Source: Phoronis ovalis
Taxonomy: Eukaryota > Phoronida > Phoronidae
DNA: 14,153 bases
Direction: 5' to 3'
Assembly (NCBI GenBank): GCA_028565635.1
Contig: JAOXYB010033996.1
Span: 1-14,153, forward strand
Part shown: positions 1 through 11,300 of the stretch, in pieces
How the letters are laid out: each line of letters opens with the position of its first letter
Numbering within the stretch: the stretch's first letter is position 1
The notes under the pieces: model-generated
The model's database searches: none
Seen by the model: only the letters and a program-made list of their open reading frames with translations
What the model was told of the DNA's origin: nothing
Made by a program: the position numbers and the translations under genes

Positions 1-591
1 GATTTATGATTTCCTATAAATGGGTCTAGAAGTTTACCGCCTTGCGGAAATTGTACCCTGGGTACACTTCTGTAGTATCACTTACGACAACGACCCTTTC
101 AGCATTATTAAGACTATTGTTGCACATGCCAAAACAGTTGTCGATACAAAGTTTGTTTTTAAAATTAGACGATTATGGGTGCATTAGTATCCCTGAATAA
201 AATGCCTGAAGTTGAAGGTATTTTTGGATTAATTTGGATCAGTTTTGAGTAAGCATGTCTATAGCATTAGTTTAGAAAGTACTTTTGAAGGTTATTATGT
301 ATGATATATATTTTTTAACTATAAGAGGCAAATAGCTATTATGTCTGATATTGAAGTCTGTATTATGATTGCATTGTGCTTGACAGGAATGGGGTAAAGT
401 TTTAGTAACTACTGTCATTAAAAGGGTTTCTTTTTATGGCTGATAGATCTGCCAGATGTGTTCGATTTCCAGTCAACTGTGTTTTGCCAAGTTTTCTAAA
501 AAATGATCTAACAATGCCACAAATATCAGCCTTAGTGTGGTACTCAAATAGAATAGTATAAAGCTAAACAGTTGACTGCTATTTTTTACAG
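1..591. other. Presumed NDUFV2 intron; no coding exon found
   Basis: AT-rich DNA with stops in all frames. I looked for a presequence exon ending in phase 0 just before the HRD exon and found none, so this is read as intron continuing past the left edge. Confidence 0.6.
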
Positions 592-4080
<3,489 letters not shown>

Positions 4081-4102
4081 AAACTTTAGTATCCTGTTAT
4101 TT

Positions 4103-4126
4103 ATAATAATAATAATAATAATAATA
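4103..4126 (+). repeat. (ATA)8 microsatellite
   Basis: Eight uninterrupted ATA triplets in the NDUFV2 3' UTR, 23 nt after the stop codon. Likely length-variable between individuals. Confidence 0.9.
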
Positions 4127-4416
4127 CGTTTTAGTGCATTCAGTTATAACAAGAAGTGGATATGGGAGATTAGAGACAACATTGCAAAACATGCCAAAAC
4201 GGAAAAATGCTACGTGTACCTGTGTACACAGATGTTTTCAGTAAGAACAGACAGTGGATTACATATATATATTCCTTTGATGTGCCGTGTGAAAGTTAAA
4301 ATGGTAGTCAGCTGACTTAAAGTACATGCTTTTTTTATCTTCCTGGCAATAATAATGACATTGATAAAATTAGCAACAGTTTATGCATTGATGGTCTGCT
4401 TTTAATTCAACAGCAA

Positions 4417-4422
4417 AATAAA
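4417..4422 (+). promoter_or_regulatory. Poly(A) signal AATAAA, likely for NDUFV2
   Basis: First canonical AATAAA downstream of the NDUFV2 stop, which implies a 3' UTR of roughly 360 nt. The assignment rests on position and motif only. Confidence 0.6.
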
Positions 4423-4507
4423 GCATCACTAAAAGTTATTTACTTCTGGTCCAGCTGAACAAGTTTGGATTTTTCAGTTTATGTGCACAATTTCCTTGTT
4501 GAAAGGC

Positions 4508-4513
4508 TTTATT
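4508..4513 (-). promoter_or_regulatory. Poly(A) signal AATAAA (minus strand), likely for the CNG channel gene
   Basis: TTTATT on the plus strand reads AATAAA on the minus strand, 270 nt past the channel stop codon. A weaker ATTAAA (4718-4723, minus) lies nearer the stop and could be used instead. Confidence 0.5.
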
Positions 4514-4782
4514 GCTGGCCAGCTGTTGTATCACATTATAGTAATTACCGATTTGTACACAGCTATTACAACCAGTAAAATGTCCTGTCTATGCAGTCTC
4601 AGTTTAACAGAAAAACAAGATAATAAGTAGTATTGTTTAGTACTTGATTTACAAAATGCCCAGTTCTTTGGGGGGAAACTCTCAGCTGTTGGATGAAAAA
4701 CCAAGCTCAAATCCTTGTTTAATATGATGAGTATACAACCAACGGTGAGTTTGAACTTTTATGAATTAAATTACGTAAAGAT

Positions 4783-5309
4783 TCAAACTTGAGTTTCGTC
4801 CACATTTTCATAAGAGCTTGTGCTTTTTTCTCTATGAATTTCGACACTACACAAGATCTTATTTTCCAGAGGTACTAAATCATCCTCATCAGAATTATCC
4901 CTCTTCTCTTGATTCCTCTGTCTTTTACTTAAAGCTTTGCTGAAATCAACAACAGACTTTGGTCGAGTTGCCACATCTGCTGAATGCATTTTCGGACTGG
5001 ACATAATATCATCAAGTGGCCCTACTGAGTTTTTCTTCTTAAACGGTGTACCAAAAGGACTGCCTGTCAGTGGAGAATTTAGTGAAGTTTTACTTCTACG
5101 GTTATTTTTGCCTGAACCAGGAACAGAATATATGGATTTTCCAGAACTTTTCCCACTTGAAGGTGTTTCTTTTTTTTCTTGAGGAGATGAGACAGACTTT
5201 CGGACTTCAGATGGCAAGGGATTGATGTCTGGGGTTTTAGTTTGTAATAACAGTCGATTTATTTCATCTTCCACAGACTCATCTACTAGTATGGTTTCTC
5301 CTGTTTCAG
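4783..5309 (-). CDS. CNGB: CNGB terminal coding exon, disordered tail ending in ETQV
   Basis: 527 nt including the stop. The acceptor is tttttttttcag; it completes an Ala codon, then ETGETILVDESVEDEIN. The middle is rich in Ser, Lys, Pro and Gly, with SPLTGSPFGTPFKKK and further SP/TP sites, then KRQRNQEKRDNSDEDD (basic then acidic), and it ends SSYENVDETQV. The last four residues form a class I PDZ ligand. The Met that opens the reading frame upstream (5331) lies in the intron and is not a start. Confidence 0.9.
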
Positions 5310-8300
5310 CTGAAAAAAAAATACAAAACATGCAGACATCATTATTGAAAGGTATATGCTTCGAATTATGTAGCTCAGCAATTGTTTAGCCACATTTGTA
5401 CTGCTCAAGTGTTTAAACCATACGTTTTGTGCAATTTGGATTTAAGAATTTAACAAACAGATATGCTACCAGGATTACAATGTAGGTGGAGAGTATAATT
5501 ATCCTTTTATCAGCTTTCAGTGGATTGCAGATAACTATTAGCCTACTTTCATTTCAATGCAACAATTTCTAGTGCAGAAACAGAGTATTATATCTTTTGA
5601 TTCACCCCCAAGTCTGCCTCGGGAATGACAATACAATTATTTACACATAATAAATAAATTTGTAAAGTACCGACCATTTACACTTGGTGTCCCCGCCTTT
5701 ACTTCTATTTCTTGTTGACTTTTTATTGGTATTTCAGTTTGTTCAATAATTAGAAACTCCTCATTTTCATCATCTGATAAGTGAGCTCCTAAGACATCAA
5801 ATTCCTTAAAAATCAAAAATGTGTTGATAACAAGCTGCTACACTGTACATATTCATTAGGCTGAATTGGTGGCCATGAACCCAATAAAACATTCAGTTTC
5901 GTGATTTTTTAGTAAACAATCCAGCAGGTACCATGCATTCGTGCAATTTATTCACAAAACAGAATTGAGGGTTTGATTGGGTTCATGACTACTATTCCTC
6001 CACAATTTCCAACAGTTCGTACAACTTCCAATGATATTATCTTTGGTGATGGTCCCTTCTAACACCAGTTTCATTCTGACAGAACATGAGTATGTTTTAT
6101 TTGTATGTTACTACTGGGATATTAATAATGCTTAACACACCTCGGATGCAAAAGAGTCTTCATCTTCATTATCACTCACACTCTGTAAATGATTACCAAG
6201 AGGCAAAGAGTTCCTCTGTAAAGAATTTCGTTTCGGCAAACTATTTTTTGCTTTCAGTTTTTGGTTTGTTTTCCCCTTGCTGGTTGTCATATTTGGTTGT
6301 TCCCCTTCTGGCCCATGCAACCACTTTGCTACTTTGGAGTCTGGGTCCACTACCTGGAAATAAAACCAGTATGTGTAAATAAATACAGGGTGATAGAGCA
6401 ATTTCCTCTTACAAGGGATTTAAATTTATGGCGTATTTTATGGAAATCGGTACTGCACTGTGAGATTTTTTATGCACTGCAGTTGTCTTTAATTTGTTAC
6501 TCTTCAAGTAAGAGAGCCACTGATTCGTAAAGTGGGATGAACAGTGACAAGATACCCTCTAAACCAGCATACTCCTCTCAATTCAAAAATGTGTTGTCTC
6601 ATTTGTTGAGTTCTGACTTGAAATCTGTATGTGAACAAAAGTTTAATGCTCAGCCTTTAGCATCAAAGGTTAGTGTATCATTGTTGAGAAGAGTTAATAT
6701 ACTTCCAAAATATGAACTTCTGTCTAAATCACTGGGATAAACCCAGGGGGTCACTTCCATATATTTTGGGGTGGGGTGTACCATTTTTGGACTAACTATA
6801 TACCAAAAATTTGGACCCCAAAATAAACTAAAATTTCCAAAACCTATCCAATGTTTGAAATAATGTTATATTTGTTTTATTAGATGTTGTACACTAAAGA
6901 GTTCTTCACTAGGCCTCAAAAACTATACTCAAAATATACCACAGGAGTGTAAATGATACCCTGAAATATACTAAAATTCGTCAAAAAAGGTATCCCGAGC
7001 CAGCCACACATACCAGCTCCATACACTAAAATATCCTGGGGATAAACTAACATCGTGAGCTTTTATAATTAGATATTATTACACATAGCTAGTAAAAACA
7101 AAATAAGTAGTCGAATTACGGGGTTGAGGATTCAATAAGGTTTGACCACTAATGTCACCTAGTCCATGTAAATAGTGCATTGCTCAGACGCTAAACCATC
7201 TGCATAGATTACAAACGGCATATAGGTGATGTCAAAATGCTACCTTTATTACAGTTTTCAAGAGTTTGGGAGTTCCTTTGGGAGTCCTGATAATTTCTTC
7301 CATCTCGATCTTGGACTCATTTTGTTTCAAAGTCTTTGCATTGAAAGCCAACAGTTTTCTAGAAAAAAGTTGCACGTGATTTTTTAATAATTATATATTT
7401 CTACAGTGGGTCTGTAATATTCATGTACATTAGGGAGCATAAAGTTTGAGTGTGACTATTAAATCTTTGCATTATATTTTTTCACTTTAATTTGACAATT
7501 TGTGATGCTATTTTTTAAATCACTGTAAAGCATGTTCTCTCTTTTTTTAACAGTAGACTCTCAAACATTTAATTTTCATACAAAAGTTAATTTTGATCAC
7601 TTTTTTTACTCAACTACTATTTACTTTGATACTTACAATCAGCAGAATAAGAAATTGTAAATTAATAGACTACACAAAAAAGTAAAACTACTCTAGTTTC
7701 TATACACATGTAATTATTAAAGTTAAGATAATGTTTAGTTCCTACATACTTTGCTCTTTTCTTGAGTAACGTCTGGGCTTCAGGATAATCTTTCATAGCT
7801 CGTTCAAAGTCGGCTTTGGATAATGTGAAAACGTTTGAAAAGCCTTTTGAACGAACTGTGGCTGTTCTACGGTTACCACCCACTAGTGCTAATAAACTGA
7901 AAAGGACAACATTTATTGACAACAAGTGTACAAAAAAAAATATTTACAGTACATTTATAGCCTATGGATATAAAATTGAAAACACTTTTGAGCGAACTTT
8001 TGTAATTTTCCATGAATGTTCATAACTGATTAGAACAACATTACATTTATTGAAGACAAAAATATGAAAACAGATAAAGATAGCAACAATGTGTAAAAAA
8101 ATAATGAAGACTTTGGTAAGGCAGTTACAGTGGCAATGCCTGTGGAAAATTAAGGAAGTCGGCTGTAAATTAGCATTTTAGAATTTGTAAAAAAATATTT
8201 CAATGTATAATGTTTGAAAAAATTTGAAATTTTTCAATTCAATAACTTAACAGCCCTTTTATTCAGGTAACAAGAAAAAAGAAAAAGAATATATAAATAG

Positions 8301-11300
8301 TACAAAAGGGAGCAATCAAATCTATTTGCAACTACATTTAATGGGACATATAATTAGTCATAGGATGTTAATTAAGGTCCTCTATTTTACTAATTGGTAA
8401 CCATTGCATTTATTATAATTTATTTATCCCATGATTTTCACTAATAGTATTAATTACACTGAAATTTTAAGACATTACTTTTCTAACAAATAATTAGGCT
8501 AAAGATTTTTTGGTGTTATGCTCTTTTTACTGCCAAAACAATGCAATTGTATGTCACACTTTGCTTGATAGATACATTTCGTGTTGAGTGCCGACCAACC
8601 CAAATTTAATTGTTTCTTCTCAGCATTCCATATGGGCATGAATATAACAGAAAGAGTATCTTAATGCTGATTTTTAAGATTTTTCTAGGAAATATCATGG
8701 GATAAAATTTCATATAACCATGACGACATTTGCTAGTATGTATATCTCTATAAAGTAACTTGATTTATTATTTGAGTACTTCTAGCTACAAATACAAAAA
8801 AGTCCGGTTAAAGTTAAATTAGTTACACATGAGTTCTGATAACATACGATGCTTTTTGTTTCAGTGACACATGAACTACTGGGTAGTTTCTCATTGTCTG
8901 CTCAAAGTCTCCTTTCTTTAAGGTAAAAAGACTGGAATATGCCTGAGACCTTACTGTTGCTGTTCTTCTGTTGCACCCAGCTATTGCCAGAAGACTGTAA
9001 ATTTCAATCAGTGGTATATATTTTTAATTTTTATTTTTATTTTAATAAATTTATTAGAAAAGAATATAGTACAGATTACAGTTCTGTAGTATATATTCTA
9101 AAATTCACATCTTTTTATAGTAAAGTTAACCAGAATTTAGTCTAAAGCTCTCCGTAAATGAGACATAATATCACATGATCTGCTATAATACAGGGTATTT
9201 TAAAATATTTCAAAACAGTTGTTATATTAATTTTTGCAATTTTTAGAAAATAACAATTTTGCAGGTAAACATATTTTACTGGTGTTTTAACCACAAACTA
9301 AAAAATTAGTAAAGGAAGAACACAGTTTTTTTTAAATTTCTACCCATTTTTAAGGCCATGGAATTGTCAGGAAATCAAAGCAGATGAGAGAACAAAGACT
9401 TCACAAAAAATATGTATATGTAGTTCTAAAATCCCCCACAAACCATGACATTCTAAAATTTTGGTGACTGAACAGATGATTAGCTAGAATTAAGTGTTAA
9501 AATTGCAATTAATGTAAAGTTATACTTTCACTATGTTATCAAAATTTGACATGAACTTTATTTATTGCAGTACTGTAAATATTTCCTGGTAACAATTTTT
9601 GTTCAAGATTTGTGTACTTTGTTACTGATTCAGGTATTATCGCTTGGGATCAAATAGATAACTTGACAGCCCATTGAGTCACTTCTCATTTACAATGCCC
9701 ACACATTTTAAATATTTTACTATGTCATACCCTATCTTAATAGAGAATTCCATTCCTAACTTGTAGCTTGGACAGAGAACAAAATGTGAGTCATGAAATA
9801 TTAGTTCATTAAAGCATTATGATATAAATCATATGACATATTATCAAATTATTAAAAGCCCATTGTCATGGTAGGATATCAGGGCTTGTCTGTGACCCAA
9901 GTAATGATAACAAAAACTACAATTTATAAAAATTTGCCGGTAATAATTTTTGCTCAAGGCATATTTTTATTTTCATTTCAAAAAATTTTTTTTTAACAAA
10001 ACTGTCATTTTGTGATATAAAATGCTATAAAGTAATATAGTGACATTTAATAAATATGGTAACAACATGCATATGCAGTCAATGTAATAATAGGCAAATA
10101 TTACAATGCAAGATATATTAGAACTTACGCTGTCACTAAAATCATAATCAGCAACCACAATATAGAAACTATACAGATAAATATAAACACTAAACCCTGA
10201 ACATTGGAATTGCTGACACAATTATCAAGAATTGTTATATTAAAGATAAACCATTCCTGGTTGGCTGCATATTATGAGGAAACACTGTGAGATCAAGTAA
10301 GTTACCTTTTTACTTGTGCTTTTTTGTGCATATATATATATATTGACAAATACAGTTTTAGTTTAGACAAAAGCTTAATATCATTTGCAATGAAATGCAA
10401 CCATGTGGTATTGTTGGCTTTTATAATGAGGACATTAATTATGCAGCATAGACATTACCACAATAGCTCGAATCACAGCGAGAACATTCAAATTTGTGAA
10501 GATATCATAGTGATGTATTACGTTTTCACAAAGATTTCTGCTACTGTTCAAGCTAATGCGGTAAATGCCCTTTTCCTGCAAAACTAATGTCCTCATTACA
10601 AAGTATGATGTCAAAAACAAAATATCACTATACCACAGGTTGCATTTATTGCAGACAATAGTGAGTGAATGCTTCCTGATGCTCTACAGACACTTCTTGA
10701 CAGCCGGTCCCAGCTACATAACAGACAGATTAAATACAAGTTAGGTTTTTCAATATATTTTAGCTGATTATGTAAAAAGTAAATAATCCTAGATACTGGC
10801 TCTTTTGCAAATTGAAAGTGGAAATTTGTACTGCATATTATTTTTTTTTTTACAGAATTTATCGAAATGTCAGCAAACACAGAAAATCCATTGCTTTCTT
10901 GTCAGATTTGCTTTGAAAAATATAACAGTGAAAAGCATCAACCAAAATTATTGCCATGCCATCATGGTTTCTGTAAAGATTGCTTAGTGAATCTTGTAGG
11001 TCGAAAGAAACATTTTAACTGTCCATCTTGTCGTCGTTACATAGACATTCCAACAGGAGGAGTTACTGATTTTCAAACAAATTTTTACGTCGAAGGCATT
11101 GAAAAAATTGTGAAAGGGTTAGCTCCAGATAGTTGTAAGCAACATCCAGGGCAATTGCTAATTAGCTTTTGTGAGACTTGCCAGGTGGCACTGTGTTACC
11201 AATGTACTCGCAAAGAGCACAAGGAAGGGGAAAAACACAAGCACCAAGATTTGGAAACTGCAAGCTGCAAATTACGATCTAAAGTTAAAGAAAAAGTAGT

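Larger units (their letters stand above)
4081..4782. other. Convergent 3' UTRs of NDUFV2 and CNGB
   Basis: About 700 bp between the two stop codons. It holds the (ATA)8 tract and the two opposed AATAAA signals at 4417 (plus) and 4508-4513 (minus). No gene is seen between them. Confidence 0.7.
8995..10840. other. CNGB intron, part upstream of the nested TRIM gene
   Basis: AT-rich DNA with the direct-repeat pair, a short (TA)n tract at about 10331-10342 and the foldback element. The promoter of the TRIM-NHL gene should lie here, but no motif is convincing. I found no third copy of the CNGB alternative exon. Confidence 0.65.

Noticed and set aside
1-591. Search for the NDUFV2 presequence exon
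   Set aside because: No stretch has a start codon, basic/Ser-rich coding and a phase 0 donor. It is better placed outside the window.
4937-5182. 81-codon plus-strand frame opposite the last CNGB exon
   Set aside because: Antisense shadow of the disordered tail, which has an intact splice acceptor and frame on the minus strand.
8848-8994. Version B as a dead duplicate exon
   Set aside because: The frame, both splice sites, the exact length and the NRRTATVR motif are all intact, which is unlikely for a neutral relic at 56% identity.
10424-10598. MicroRNA precursor
   Set aside because: It is longer than most animal precursors, with highly conserved outer ends and TA flanks, which fit a MITE better. 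Small RNA data could overturn this.
10324-10620. Opposed open frames across the foldback element
   Set aside because: They arise from the self-complementary repeat, and their products have no coding character.
9000-10860. Search for a third copy of the CNGB cassette exon
   Set aside because: No minus-strand NRRTA-like coding sequence was found by eye between 8994 and 13464. A translated search would be decisive.
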